Shown piece after piece: positions 38,545-51,300 of a stretch of 64,000 bases of DNA (position 1 is its first letter; each line of letters starts with the position of its first letter). Under the pieces are notes generated by a model. It did not search any database. It saw only the letters and a list, made by a program, of their open reading frames with translations, and was not told the origin of the DNA. The position numbers and the translations under genes are program-made. This DNA is from Lycocorax pyrrhopterus obiensis (Eukaryota; Chordata; Aves; Passeriformes; Paradisaeidae): positions 45,584,383-45,648,382 of the forward strand of contig JACSVZ010000001.1 in the NCBI GenBank assembly GCA_014706295.1, in the 5' to 3' direction.

Positions 38545-39690
38545 AGTCTCCCTTTTGGGTGAAAAGCCTTTTCTTGATATCCAATCTAAACCTCCCCTGA
38601 TTCAGCATCAGGCCATTTCCTTGGGTCATGTCACTGGTCATGAGAGTGAAGAGAAGGGTGCCTGCCCCTCCACTTCCCCTCTTGAGGATATTGAAGACTG
38701 CAATGAGGTCTCCCCTTTTCCAGGCTGAACAGACCGAGTAACCTTAGCCACTCCTCATACAGGTTCAGCTCCAGACCCTTCACCATCCTCACTGCCCTCA
38801 TTTGGATGCTGTCTAATGGCTTAATGTCTTTCTTTTATTGTAGCACCCAAAATTGCACGCAAAATTCAAGGTGAGGCTGCCCCAGTGCAGAGCAGAGCGG
38901 GACAATCCCCTCCTTTGCCCAGCTGGCGATGCTGTGCCTGATGCCCCCCAGGACAGGGTTGACTCTCCTGGCTGCCAGGGCACTGCTGACTCATGTTCAA
39001 CCTGTCACTAACCAGGACCCCCAGGTCCCTTTCCTACACGCTGCTCTCCAGCCTCTCGTTCCCTGGTCTATACACACATCCTGGGTTGCTTCATCCTAAG
39101 TGCAGAATCCAGCACTTGCCCTTGTTAAATGTCATGTGGTTGGTGATTGTCCAGCTCTCTGATTTGTTGAGGTCTCTCTGCAGGGTGTCTCTGCCCTTTG
39201 GGGAGTCGAAAGCTCCTCCCAGTTTGGTGTTGTCAGCAAACTTACTTAGCATTCTCTCAAGTCCTGTGTCCAAGTCATTAATGAAGATCTTGAAGAGAAC
39301 TGGGCTGATTTTGGAGCCCTGTGGAACCCCATTAGTTACAGGACAGCAGCTTGATGTCATCCCATTTACTATGACCTTCTGTGCCGGACCTGTGAGTCAA
39401 TTGCTCACCCTTTGCATAACACGGTTATTCAGCTGTGCTGGACATTTTGTCCAGAAGGATACTGTGAGAGACTGTGAGTATTGAAAGCTTTGCAGAATTC
39501 CAAAGAGATTACATCAACTGGCTTTCCTTGATCACCTCAGTGGGTTACCCTGCTATAGAAGGAAATCAGGATCTACAAGCAGGACTTTCGTCTCATGAAG
39601 CCATGCTGGCTGTGACCAATGACTGCATTGTAATCCAGGTGCTTTTCTACAGGGGTACAGTTAATCTTCAGAGTAGCGAGTATGGGGCTA
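38545..39690 (-). mobile_element. CR1 LINE fragment with reverse-transcriptase region (minus)
   Basis: The largest CR1 piece in the window (about 1.15 kb), minus orientation. It runs from the reverse-transcriptase palm of ORF2, through the C-terminal region, to the start of the 3' region (GGTGAAAAGCC, TCCAATCTAAACCTCCCC on plus). The terminal ATTCTATGATTC tail is absent, so it is truncated at both ends. The 5' side stops where an LTR begins at 39691. It is the same subfamily as the copies at 7513 and 10933. Confidence 0.92.
39091..39600 (-). pseudogene. CR1 ORF2 reverse-transcriptase remnant
   Basis: CR1 ORF2 encodes an endonuclease/reverse transcriptase that copies the LINE RNA at the nicked target. 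Only the palm region is left. The frame at 39091-39360 contains GVPQGSKISPVLFKIFINDL and then LSKFADNTKLGGAF. The catalytic FADD box reads FADN, so the second metal-binding aspartate is lost. Upstream, in another frame (ending near 39573), is SQHGFMRRKSCL, the conserved motif that precedes the palm in CR1 enzymes. The change of frame between the two shows at least one frameshift. No function is expected. Confidence 0.88.
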
Positions 39691-40227
39691 TGTTTTGGTT
39701 TTGTGCTGGAAAAAGTGTTGATAACATAGGGATGTTTTGGTATTGCTGAGTAGTATTTACACAGGGTCACGGCCTTTTCTGCTTCTCACACTACCTCTCA
39801 CAGCAAGGAGGCTGGAGATACATGGGAATGTGGGAGGGGACATAGCCAGGACAACTGTCCCCAGCTGACCAAAGGGATCTATCCCAGACCATAAAACAAC
39901 ACTCTCAATATATAAAGCTGAGGAAAGAAGAAGGAGGGGAGGACATTCAGAATGATGCCATTTGTCTTCCCAAGTCCCACATTATGTGTGATGGAGCCCT
40001 GGATTACTGGCGATGGCAGAACATCTGCCTGTCTATGGGAAGGAGTGAATAAATTACTTCTTTTCTTCTGTGAAGGGTTTTTGCTTTACCTATTAAACTC
40101 TTTTTATCTGAACCCAAGAATTTTCTTGCTTTTACTCTTCTGATTCTCTCTCCCTTCTCAGTGGTGGAGGAGTGACTGAGCAGCTGTGTGGTGTTTAGTT
40201 GACAGCTATGGCTTAAACCATAACACA
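39691..40227 (+). mobile_element. Solo ERV LTR (plus)
   Basis: A 537-bp LTR beginning TGTTTTGGTTTTGTGCTGG and ending CTTAAACCATAACACA. TATAAA is at 39911-39916 and the polyadenylation signal ATTAAA at 40092-40097, both on the plus strand. The ends are short imperfect inverted repeats (TGTTTTGGTTT against its mirrored partner). It is related to the minus-strand LTR at 35668. It starts exactly where the CR1 reverse-transcriptase remnant stops. No CR1 continuation is visible after 40227, so a simple insertion into CR1 is not proven. Internal viral genes are absent. Confidence 0.85.
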
Positions 40228-41531
40228 GATTCAATCTTCTACAAGTTTGTTAACTTGCAATTTCTCTGAAATTTCAAAGTGAAATACAACATTCAAAATT
40301 GGAAAAGTTGTTCAGTTATTCAGAATAACTAATCTTCTTGACTTTTTCCACTCATTGTTGCTAACAATATTTTCATCTCAGCTAGTAGTTTTTGTCCTTT
40401 TTTGTAGTCATTAACAGAAAAATTACTTTCAGAGCCAACCTCTTCAAATCAAATGCCTACAAAAGGGGACGAAAGGCTACATTCGATTGACCCCATACAT
40501 GTACTCAGTGTTTATTGAAACATCCTAGGACACCATTGCATGTTAAGATATATTACTTTAAGAGTCTGAGACAAAATCAAGGGTCCTTTGTCCAGGTCTT
40601 GGACTCATAAGTACAAGAAAGACTTAGTAATAATTGTTAATTGTTAATACATTAAAAAAAACAAAAACCAAAAACCAAAAAAAAACATTCAATCAAAAAA
40701 GAGTGGCACCATCTAGTCTTTTTCCTTTTCCAGAATACATATTTCAGCTTTCACAGTGCAAATTAACACTTGGAATCAGGAAGAAAATTAGCCTATTTAG
40801 GAAGAACAAGACCAAGGCTGTGCCCTCTAGACATATCTATGAGATAAGCTCCAAATTTAAATGAGAAATTATGTGGTTTATAAATGCATGAGGGTTTTAA
40901 GCATCAGTTCATTTATCAGTCTTCAATAGTTTTACCAATAAATTTAGACAACTCTAGGACTTTATCTGTAGAAACACAGGTGAAAAGTTTCCCATCATAC
41001 TGGAGTACAGCTTTTAAAAATTTGGCGAATATCAGCAGTACCTGAATGTTGAACTCTTCTTAAAAAACAAAACCAAAAACCACGAGAAATAAAACAATAC
41101 AAAATTTTAGGTTTTTTGTTTTAGGATATCAGCAAAGTAGTACTCCATCTTCACAGTACTCTTTCAGAACTGGACTTCATCTCTGATTTCCCTTCATATT
41201 TGGGAGTTTTCTCCATGGTAAGGGAAGGGAAACTAACTTCAAATAATTGACTTTTCACATCAAAATGTTGATGTCTGATTATATATGGCTTGATTTTACT
41301 GTAAAATGTTAAGGGGGTAGCATCCATCTTACAATTTCTCTTGCTGTACAAAGAAAAACCTGAATTAAATCTTCTTGAATGCATTTCATATTTGTTTTAT
41401 GATTAAATTTGTCTAGTGTTGGAATTAGAAGGAAAATCTCAAAAGAAAAGTATCCAGAAAATATGTTTAAGATCCTCCTCAGAACCTTGATAGCTTCTGA
41501 CCAAATGTATTGCTTTCCCATGGCAAGATTT
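40228..41531. other. Unique AT-rich DNA, no gene seen
   Basis: No gene recognised. A-rich tract at about 40650-40685. Confidence 0.5.
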
Positions 41532-42621
41532 TGTTAATGGGGAGGCTACAGGAGGGGCTTCTGTGAGAAGCTTCCCCCTGGTCCAATAGTGCCAATGCCA
41601 ACCTGTTCCCGGACCGACCTGCTGCTGCTCAAGGTCAGGCCCATCAGTGATGGTGGTAGCGCCTCTGGGACAACATATTTAAGAAGAGGGGAAAAAAAAA
41701 AAAAACCCACATCAAAAAAACTACAGTAAAACAGCACCCAGGACAGAGTGAGAATGTGTGAGAGAAAATTCTGCAGACACCGAGGTCAGTGAAGAAGAAG
41801 GGGAAGAGGCTTCAGGCACCAGAGCAGAGACTCCCCCGTAGCCCTTGATGAAGACCATAATGAAGCAGGCCGACTCTCTGCAGGCCATGGAGGCCCACAT
41901 TAGAGCAAACAGACACCTGTAGCCTAAGAAGGATCCCATGCCACAGCAGGTGGATATGCACTGAAAGATGTTGTGACCCTGTGGGGAACCTGAGCTGGAG
42001 CAGGCTCCTGGCAGGACCTGTGATCCTGTGGAGAGGAGCCCACATAGGAGCAGATTTTCTGGCAATATCTGTGGCCCCACAAGGGGCCCCACAATATAGG
42101 AGGCTGTTCCTGAAGTACTGCACCCTATGGAAAGTACCCACACTAGAGCAGTTCAGGAAGCACTGCAGCCCATGAGAAGGACTCACATTGGAGAAGTTCA
42201 TAAAGGAATGTATCCCATGTGTGGAACCTGATTCTGGAACAGCAGAGCAGAGTGAGGAGGAAAGAACAGTGGAGACAGCAATGAACTGACCATAACTCCC
42301 ATTCTTTGTACCTCCACATTGATTGGGAGAAATTGGGAATGAAGTTGAGCCCAGGAAGAAGGGAGGGCTGGGGAGAGGTTTTAGGATTTGGTTTTATTGC
42401 TCATTACCCTACCGTGCTTTGATTGACAATGAATTAAACTGATTTTTCCCCAGTTTGAGTCTCTTTTGCCCAGGATGTTAATCAGTGAGTGATCTCTCTC
42501 CCTGTCCTTATCTCGACTCGTGAGCCTTTCATCATATTTTCTTCCGCTGTGCAGCTGAGGGAGGGGAGTGACAGAACAGCTTGGTGAGAACCTGTCAGCC
42601 AGCCAAAGTTAACCCACCACA
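41532..42621 (+). mobile_element. Near full-length 1.1-kb ERV LTR (plus)
   Basis: Plus-orientation LTR that starts near TGTTAATGGGG and ends CAAAGTTAACCCACCACA. A TATTTAAG promoter-like box lies near 41676-41684 and ATTAAA at 42433-42438. U5 carries TTTTGCCCAGGATG, GTGAGTGATCTCTC and CTTATCTCGACTCGTGAGCC, the words also found at 24875 and 44931. The long region before the polyadenylation signal contains repeated motifs (CCCAT-like plus GGAGCAG). Open frames up to 140 codons on the minus strand are antisense shadows of this GC-rich LTR. The 5' border is less sure than the 3' border, and no clear target duplication was found. Confidence 0.82.
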
Positions 42622-44595
42622 GCAAACCAAGGTATGTTTAATGTTGAATGTATCCTGTTCTACTGCAGAATTTAAAGTATTTTGTCCTCTATAGAAATTA
42701 TCTCCAGAAAGCCCAAAGAACATTACTCTTTCAAAAATTCAGATTGAGCCCAGCTGAAAAGCTCAATTCATTGATCAGATGAATGAATAACATTTTTAAT
42801 GCTTTTCACAAAATAGTCTCAGTATATAAAAAATCCATGAATTTTTCAGCAGACATGAATCTGTTTTGTCTATGCTTTTAGCACATAAAGTTTAATCTAC
42901 TCACAGTTCCAGAAGATGAGGAGCTGTTCAGTGGATCATAACCACAGCCTTGAGCATGAGTTAGTGGCATTGAAGGTGAGCCAATTCATGCTGTAAGTGT
43001 AGATTATGAAGTGAGATTGGGATGGCTACATACACAATGGGTTCTGATTGGTTTAAACCCTGAAAAGCCATACTACACAAGCATACCTTAAAATTTTAGA
43101 GTTAACCTCTTTCATTCATTTTTTTTCTGCTACACAGCAGGAAGTCTTCTGTACCAGGACTGATGTTAAATGAGTTCACCACTTCATTCGCTTTTCCTGA
43201 AAGGATCAAAATAAGAACTCTGAGCTAATAAAATGTAATGAAAACTGCAAGCATGTATTAATAGTACATACACCATTCTCCAGATCCTACAGATTGTAGT
43301 ACCATGCACAGCTTTTCATGAAAAAATTGAGAATCGAATGAGGCATACTGTTAAGATCTTAAGGTCAAGTACTAGACTGATTATTAACAAGACATTGAAA
43401 ACTTAATTTCAGCTCTGTTTATTGCAATATATTCCTGAGAAAATTGGTTGAATATTTATGTTTTGAATAGTCAAAATCCCTGTGAACAGAATCCTGTGGG
43501 ATAAAAGATAGTATAGAGATTTTGGATATATTAGTTGTTCTGTAATTCATATATTTAAACATATTTTTATCTCTGCGTCCCATTGCCATTCAAATGCCAA
43601 AAACTACTTTTTTTCCCCAGATAGCATTTCCATTTTTAAAATTTAATTTGATTATGGAAACCCATAAAAATATTTTTTCATAGACAGACAGATTTGGACC
43701 ATCTTTTTGATTTGAAAATTATAGTCAGCCATGCAATCAGCAGATAAAAGGCCTCTAGTTATCTCTTGGAAGTTCTGTGCAACCGTAATCCTAGCTGACA
43801 TTTGACAGATTCTCTGTCAGATTTCCATGTTTTATCTTTCCCCTCTGAGGTTATTTTTAAAGTGTGGCTATAAAAACTCTGCACTGTATAGAAAGCTTAT
43901 TTGTAACTGGCATGGTGCCACAGCAACATATGGAGGTGCTGAACATATTGCAAAATTCCACAAATGTGAATCACATATTAGAAGGAATCTTATTACACAT
44001 ATGACTTAGCAATGCTCTTCTTTTCACAATGTAAGAGGCTAAAGTCTATTTAGAAATATTATAAGCCATTAATAATCTAAAATAACTATTACATGAATAT
44101 TAAAATTTATTACAAACTTGAATAGGATGTCTGTTGACATCTCCATGAATATAATGTAAGTATATAAATAAATTTACCAAAATCCCATCTATTAATTTGT
44201 GTACCAGGTAGAAATAGTCTGTCTACCTCTTTACACTGTGTTACCTTGAGGACATTCAAATTAATTAGATAACTTTTTGTTTAGTTTAAAAGTTTCCCAG
44301 GCATGCATAGAAATTCTTATTCTAAGGCGATAAACATCATTTTTCTATTTAGTAGCACATTATACTTAAGATTTTGAGTGGATAAGCTTAGGCAATTTGT
44401 CAGAGTGGCACCAAATCAGAATATTCATCGGAACTTCAAGAGACAAGCTGCTAAACTGTGTAAAAATCTGCTGGATAGAGGTTCCCTAACTATCATACAC
44501 CACAGCATTCTCCACCTTGCTGCTATTGTAGAAGCCGTTGCAGAGTCTGGTATGCTGGGGAGCCAAGGTAGGAGTCATTGACTACACACAAACAG
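42622..44595. other. Unique AT-rich DNA, no gene seen
   Basis: No coding region or mobile element recognised. Confidence 0.5.
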
Positions 44596-45067
44596 CAGTG
44601 TAGCAGGTGCAGGTGCCCAGGTGCTGGCAGAGGTGGGGCTGAAGGGTGTCCTCCGTAAGGGGAATCCCCATTCCAGACACAGATGCTTCCAGCACACAGT
44701 GGACTTACCTCAGGGCAAGGCTGAGCCCAGCAGACAAAACGGCACTTTGGCTAAAAAGTATTTAAGAAAGGGCAAATGCTGCAGGGCAGTGAGGAGAGCA
44801 CTGCTGGGGATGTGGGCATCTTAAAGGAGTTGGAAATGAAGGCGTGAAGCTGAGCTTGAGAAAAGGTGGGAGTGAAGGTGTTTTAATCTTTTATCTTTGT
44901 TTCTCACTACTCAAATATATTTTAATTTTCAATAAATTAAATTAAATTTCCTCCATTCAAGTCTGTTTTGCCTGTGACGGCAACTTGTAAGTGATATCCC
45001 TCTCATCTCAAGCCACGAGGTTTTTCTTATTTCTTCCTCTGTTTTTGCCCTGCGGGCAAGTGGGTTA
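44596..45067 (+). mobile_element. Shortened ERV LTR (plus)
   Basis: Related to the LTR at 41532. It has GGCAAGGCTGAGCCCAGCAG, a TATTTAAGAAAGG promoter-like box (44759-44771), AATAAA (44931-44936) and the U5 words CAAGTCTGTTTTGCCTGTGACG and AAGCCACGAGG. About half of the long middle region seen in the 41532 copy is missing, and the terminal AACCCACCACA is lost. The 5' border is approximate. Confidence 0.75.
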
Positions 45068-45290
45068 GTTCTCCATGATCAGTGGAACAGAGGTCTACAC
45101 TTAAACCAGTAATTTTAGTCTCCCTTCATTCTGAGAGGAGACAATGAGGCATGCAAAAGGCAGCAATGTTTGTTTCACCTTATTTTAGTTAGACTCGCCT
45201 ACGAAAATCATGGAGCTTTGTTGCCCCATAGATTCATGAATTGCTTCCATATTCTACTTGCGTATCAAAGCCATATTTCATGGTTTGCCT
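45068..45290. other. Unique DNA, no gene seen
   Basis: Short spacer without a recognisable feature. Confidence 0.4.
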
Positions 45291-45990
45291 TAAGGCCATG
45301 TGGCCACAAGTGCTGTTGGGCACATAAATAAGCAAGAGCAGCCAAAGCTGACACCTCTATGCTATCATTGGTTTCAGCTGAGTATCAAGTCGCAGAATTC
45401 AGTACCACGTGTTAGAGCCCTGGGCGCTGTACTGGGGGCTCAGCTGCAAGTGATCAAGCCAGCACTGATCCGGTGCTGCTGTGCAGCCTGGAAGCAGACT
45501 GCCATGAGGAAAGCTTTATGGGAAAATGTTGTGAGAAGAATCTTACTCCTCTCAGCTTCATTCAAGTTCAGGCCCTATCCTTGCATATGCTATGTAGCAG
45601 AAATTCCTGTGTCTGTCTATGTATTGTGTTGGTTCCGGTCTTGCTCTTGACTCACTGGCCTGATTTCTTGCCTTCATCCTCAGATCTGTCTCATTGTTCT
45701 GGACTTTTCTGGCCATCTGGCCTTTTGGCTGATTGAGTTTGGTGTGGCCAGACTTGCACAGTGAGTCGTGCTCAGGGTCTGTGGGACTGCATTACTTCGT
45801 GAGGGTACTGATCTTCACACCTTGGGACACCCTTGGCTCATCTACTCTCAGAGAGCAGCCCACTCTTTTTGCTCCCTGACCCCGAGAGCTGTTACAAAGT
45901 GTTTTGATGTATATTCTGTGGTCTGAGTGTTTTGAAATGCAATTTATATATAAATTCACAATATCTGTGCTCATAAATAAACTGTGTTAG
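45291..45990 (+). other. Unclassified GC-richer block with AATAAA at its end
   Basis: A 700-base block richer in G and C than its flanks and with frames open for 116 and 87 codons (45300-45650 and 45473-45736). It ends in a plus-strand polyadenylation-like AATAAA (45976-45981). The texture resembles a diverged LTR (a pyrimidine-rich CTGGCC-repeating middle at 45630-45740), but I could not identify terminal sequences or a family. Confidence 0.35.
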
Positions 45991-46888
45991 GAACAAATCC
46001 CCAGCTCAGAGGTCTAAAAGCACATCAAGCTGGAGTCTGTAGTGCTTAGTGGCTGCTCCCTCTATTGCAGATTTTTTTGGACAAAATTAGGTAAAACAGA
46101 GTAATGGAAAAAATAGCAATTAAATTATGGAAATAATCAAGAAAACAAAGATTGCTTTTGCTAGTCCTCTTACATTTAACAGCAGAGGTTTATTTGTGAC
46201 TGAGACAAAGCAGATTGAACTGCAAATGAATGGAGGTTTCTAATACATTCTACCTGTTTTCAAAACCCTTAGGAGAGGAGATCTGTGCTTAATTACAGCT
46301 GTCTGGATTACACCCTGGAAGTATAAAAATAGTAAGATTTATTCCCACTGTTGTTTGCCATTATATATGTATTGATTGTATTCAGCCAAATTAATTTCCT
46401 CTTTTCTAGTGTCATGAATGCCAATTAAATATCTTGCTTTGGCAGACACTTGGTTTAGAAGCTGAAGTTTCACTGCCATGTTATAGCTATTCTGACAGAA
46501 ACAGAAATAGATCCCAGTATGATACCAAAGTTTTTGTTTCATATTTCAGATTACGTAGATGTTCAGACTCAGTAAATCAAGTAACCTTTTTACTCTTTTG
46601 TATTTCATTTCAATAAGCTCAACATTGTAGAATGCTTTTAATATTGAATAAGTAGACTAGAATTTGGGAATAACAGTAAATAAATAATCAATAGTAAAAT
46701 TATTTAGAATGTTAATGGAAAAAGAGAATTAAATAATAATTCAGGCATATATTTTTCATACAAGAAAAATATACAGTGGGATATTTGGGTTTTTTTCCAA
46801 GCCAGAAGCACTGGAATTTAGTGTAACCTTCAAAAAGTATAATCTGAATTAGGCAGTAACAGTTCTATGATTTTGTTTTCAATTTATA
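45991..46888. other. Unique AT-rich DNA, no gene seen
   Basis: No gene or repeat recognised. Confidence 0.5.
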
Positions 46889-47100
46889 GAATCATAGAAT
46901 TATTTAGGTTGGAAAGACCTCTAAGACGAGCAAGTCCAACCATTAACCTAGCTCTGTCAAGTCCACCACTAAACCACATCCCTAAGTGTCACATCTTATA
47001 ACTACCTCCAAGAATGGTGACTCCACACCTTCCCTGGGCAACCTGTTCCAATGCTTGAAAACATTTTTCGTGAAGAAGTTTTCCCTAATTTCAAATCTCT
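46889..47100 (-). mobile_element. CR1 LINE 3' fragment (minus)
   Basis: On the plus strand the tail reads AGAATCATAGAATTATTTAGG, then TTGGAAAGACCTCTAAGA, CAAGTCCAACCATTAACC and TTCCCTGGGCAACCTGTTCC. It is 5'-truncated and belongs to a different subfamily from the 7513 copy, judged by the UTR words. Confidence 0.9.
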
Positions 47101-48284
47101 GTGGTCAGTTGTGGTATTTTTCACACACAATTCTTTTAGAAGATATTCCTTCTACATGAATTAGAAGCATTTATTCTATAAACATAAAAGGCATGTAAGA
47201 ATTACAGTGATCAGGGCCAACTTCTTTGAGGTATAATATGCATCTCACTTGTTTATTACATTATTTTAAAATCTAAGAGAATCTTGCATCAATCTTTAAA
47301 TAATAAATTATCTACAAGACAATTTAATTACAAAATTGTAGGTTACAATTTCCTCTTATTGGCTGTTCTATTTTGATTGTTTTCTGATAATATTGTTTGA
47401 CTGAAAATGTCATTTTCTCAATAACTTTGTTTAACAGTGTATCAGCTTCAACAAAATTTTTAACAAATCTTGAGGTGGAAATTCTGGTCAAAATCAGAGA
47501 CAAGAATATTATTCATGTTGCCAATGCTCTATCAGCTTAGGGATCGCATCCTGAAAATTACACAAAGATATTAAAATTGTATAGTTTATAATTCAAAACC
47601 AGATCACATCCTTAGTTCCTTCATATCACATTCAAGCCACACAGTCACAACATCTCTCGTTATTTTTTGGTAAGTCTGCATCCTGCTGACATTTTTATTT
47701 TCTTTTTGCCTCCTAAAATGAAAGAAAATAGGACAGAGAGGGTAAAAGTCCTGAGGTTTTCTCTGTAATTAGCAAAGGATGAGAAGATATACTATATACA
47801 GAGCACTTAAATTAGATGCCAGCTCCAAGTATCTCTTTGGAGGAATCAATCTTTCTGCATTGCCTATAGGAGAATCAATGTAGACTAGCCTTCTAATTTA
47901 GGTATGTATATTTGGGATTCATCTGCCCTACTTTAGGTATCTAAAAGGCGTACAAGTCTTAATTAGTCACTCTGGTCTCACTTTGTAATAACCTCCAAGG
48001 ACAATTCACTGCATAAAAAGGGCAGATGAATTGATCTCTGGGAGAGATACCAGCACCTTTTTGCAAGCTATAGAAGGAGTTTTGGGTTATCAAACCATTA
48101 TAACTTTAATTCTGTTGCTCATTGGAAGGTATTTATCCCACTGAGGAGCTCTAGGGCATCTGGGGCATCTACGTAGAGTTAATAAAGACTGCACAGGAAA
48201 CCCATTCTCTTCCAGACAACCAAACAGATGACTGGCAGAATAATAATCTTCTAAACACGTAATGGCATCCTAAATGTGTTTCAC
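47101..48284. other. Unique AT-rich DNA, no gene seen
   Basis: No gene or mobile element recognised. Confidence 0.5.
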
Positions 48285-48347
48285 GGTCTAGACAACCTTT
48301 AAAGGTCCCTTCCAACTGAAGCTGTTCTATGAATCTATGATTCTATG
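48285..48347 (+). mobile_element. Short CR1 3' tail (plus)
   Basis: Only the last ~60 bases of a CR1 are present: GTCTAGACAACCTTTAAAGG, TCCCTTCCAACTGAAGC, ending TATGAATCTATGATTCTATG. Such very short insertions are common for CR1. Confidence 0.85.
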
Positions 48348-51300
48348 TCCAGAATCTTATCATTACAATTGAACACTATCCCAGATTTAGACAATTTAAT
48401 TTAGCTTTTCACATATCAGTATGTGTTTTCTACTCAGGAAGTGCTGGTTCTTTTGAAATGTCAGTAAGAAAGTAAGAAGTATTCAAGGTTCACCATAAGA
48501 TTTATTGCATAAAGGATGGAAAGCATAAAAAGTTGATAGCAATCTTCTGCTCCTTCTGATGTGAGGAGCCCCAGGTGCTGCAGCAGTGGATGAGCCCACC
48601 TTCATTGAACACACAGCATGTTACACAGAATTCCTGTCTGGGGTGAGGTTCACCAGCACGAAGTTCTGTTTCTCAATACAGATCCATCAATCACTGGTAG
48701 CATTAGATCTGAAGAATATCTTAGACGACATATCTAACATCCTAACCTCATTAATGAAATTACAGCCCCTGAAGAGTTGCATAAAATATTTTCGGTGGAC
48801 AAGAAAATGCAGTATCCATGTACATTTTCAGTTAAATGCACATTGAAAGCAGGAATGTTGACAACATATTGATTATGTGTACTTTGACTAATTATACTAT
48901 TATTTAGATACACCTTAATTAAACAGCAGTCACATGGCAACTGTGATGTATTTTCATATTCCTGAATGATCATGGGTGGTGTCTACATGTGAATTATGTG
49001 TACAAATTTCTAGTATAGACAGTAGACTTCTGGGACTTAATTCACTTATCTAATGAAATATGGTAAGTGCCATTTGAGTCCTAGACTATCTTCACTGGCC
49101 TCCAGCTCCATTTTTGTGGAGGCATGGATTTCTCATCTGTTTTCTCAGATAATCTAAAGCAACTTCAAATAACACTAGAGGCAATTTTTAGGCAGCACTT
49201 ACAGACTTACAGTCAGTGCAGCACAAAAAATGAACTCATGACAACCAGACACTGCGGTTTAGGTTTGTCTGTCTATACATCAGTGTAGCCATGGTTTTTG
49301 CCCTAAGATACCTGAAAGATACTCAGTTGAGTGATACAGGCCCTACAAGACACCTGGAGTGACGTTCTGGAGCAGCTGGAAACTTGTAAAGATAACTAGG
49401 ATATCTCAAGGATTCCCCTTTTTAGCCAAATTAATCAAACATTGTACGTCTACTTTAGAATCATCAGAATTACTCTTTAGACTCCACTAATGGATGCTCA
49501 TTCACTTTATTGAGAGCTTACATACGTAAATCACATTAGGTACATTAAAAAACACACCTGTATGGAGACACTTCAGTTTCTTAAATGGGAACAGAATTCT
49601 CTCTGTTAATTTAAAAATTTAACAGAATTCTCTCTGCTAATTTAATATTTCAGGGTTTGAGGATGGAGACGGACATTTAAGATTTTATTTCTTGTGGTAG
49701 AGAAAGAAAAAAAACAAACTAAAAATTTCACTAATTTTCTCTGATCTAATTCTAATCAAAATAATTATTAATGATATTAAAGCCAAAGGATTGTTGGTTA
49801 TTTGTATAACTTTCTGTCTGCACAATCAAAACATTTGGCATAATTTCTTCTACCCTATATTTTCTTCTCTGATTTCCAATGTAGGTTACATTCTCTATGA
49901 CAGACTTCCGAAAATAACACACACCTACAATTTCTGTGTAAATGTCTACCACCTTAGCGTCCAATTGTCATTGGAATTAGGTTCACATAAAGGATTTGTG
50001 CCACACATAACCATTCAGTGAAAACTGTTCCCCTTAGTTGGCTCTGTCTGCAGTGTGAATGGTACACTATGGCAGAATGACAGAGCAGAAAATTGGGTGT
50101 TACACCTTCATGCATCTTCTCTCCAGCAAGACCTATCAGAACTTGATGTCATGTTTTAATACGACATTTATATACTTAGTTAATTTCAAATCCCAGCAGA
50201 TTGGTTGAGACCTTAGACTTTATTCAAAGTATCTGTCTGCTTGTTTGATTTCTTTCTCCCCAAAGCAAGCCTCAGACAAGTTTGATTGACAGGGCAGCAA
50301 AATATTCCTATGGTCATTATCTGGATTTTCTTCAGCATCAGAAACAAAAATTAAAGTCACAACAATGTTGGCTTTTTCAGTGAAGCTGAAGACAGAAACC
50401 TTGAGCCTCCCTATAGGCTAAAACACTGTGGCCAGGAATACAGGTCAGAGGACTACAGAGAAAGAAGGTAAAAGACAGCTTTAACTCTGTATAACTAAGT
50501 ATTCTAACTGGTAAAATAAGGTTGGTTTTCCTTCCTATATTTTGATTTTACTATTTCTTTTACTTTCTGTAAGACATAACATAGTAATATAAAATTCCTG
50601 AACTCTCCTAGAAGCAAAGGCTGGTACCTAGCCTCCTGTTACAGTACAGAAGAACATCTAAGTCACTGTAATGCAGCATTATGCTCCTTCTGACTTACTC
50701 TCCTTACAGAAGAGCAAGACAATTTTCTCTTTTAGTATACTGGAAATTTACAATAATGCAAACAAGAATTTTTTTACTAAAATTATGTTACAGAATATTA
50801 GTTGATATTTATTACATTTTATGAAGGGTAAATTATCATAATTCACTCTTGAAATGTGATTTTATTTATATATATTGCACTGAGATAATTTTCTAAATTT
50901 TGGAGCATTTATTTGCAGATAAATGTAAACGTCATTTAATTTCATATGAAAACTTAAAGCCAGCCCTTAGAAACCACCTACACTTTTATTGTGTGTTATT
51001 TACATCTGTTAAAAAATATTCTAGTAGTGCTTTCTAATTTGCATCTTAATAAATAAACTAGGGTTAGAAGTATCATATTAAAATCATATATTTTGAGAAG
51101 AATTTATTGCAGAAGAAAATCTACTAGATTTAAGTAAAAAACAGGCTTCAGGAGAACAAAATTTTCAGTTTTTCAGCGCTGTCTATTTATCCCCAAAACC
51201 ACCTCCAAGATCATACAGAATGAAATTTGATGTCTATAGAGATGCACATACACATATTGTCTGTATGTATATTACAGTCCGTCAAATTTTAGCACTGCTT

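Noticed and set aside
38993..39484. 163-codon plus-strand frame
   Set aside because: Antisense to the CR1 ORF2 reverse-transcriptase remnant.
41721..42201. Minus-strand frames of 140 and 129 codons
   Set aside because: Antisense to a GC-rich LTR whose promoter and polyadenylation signals are on the plus strand.
41527..42626. Possible GCAAG/GCAAA target duplication around the 1.1-kb LTR
   Set aside because: The words do not match exactly and are not adjacent to both LTR ends.
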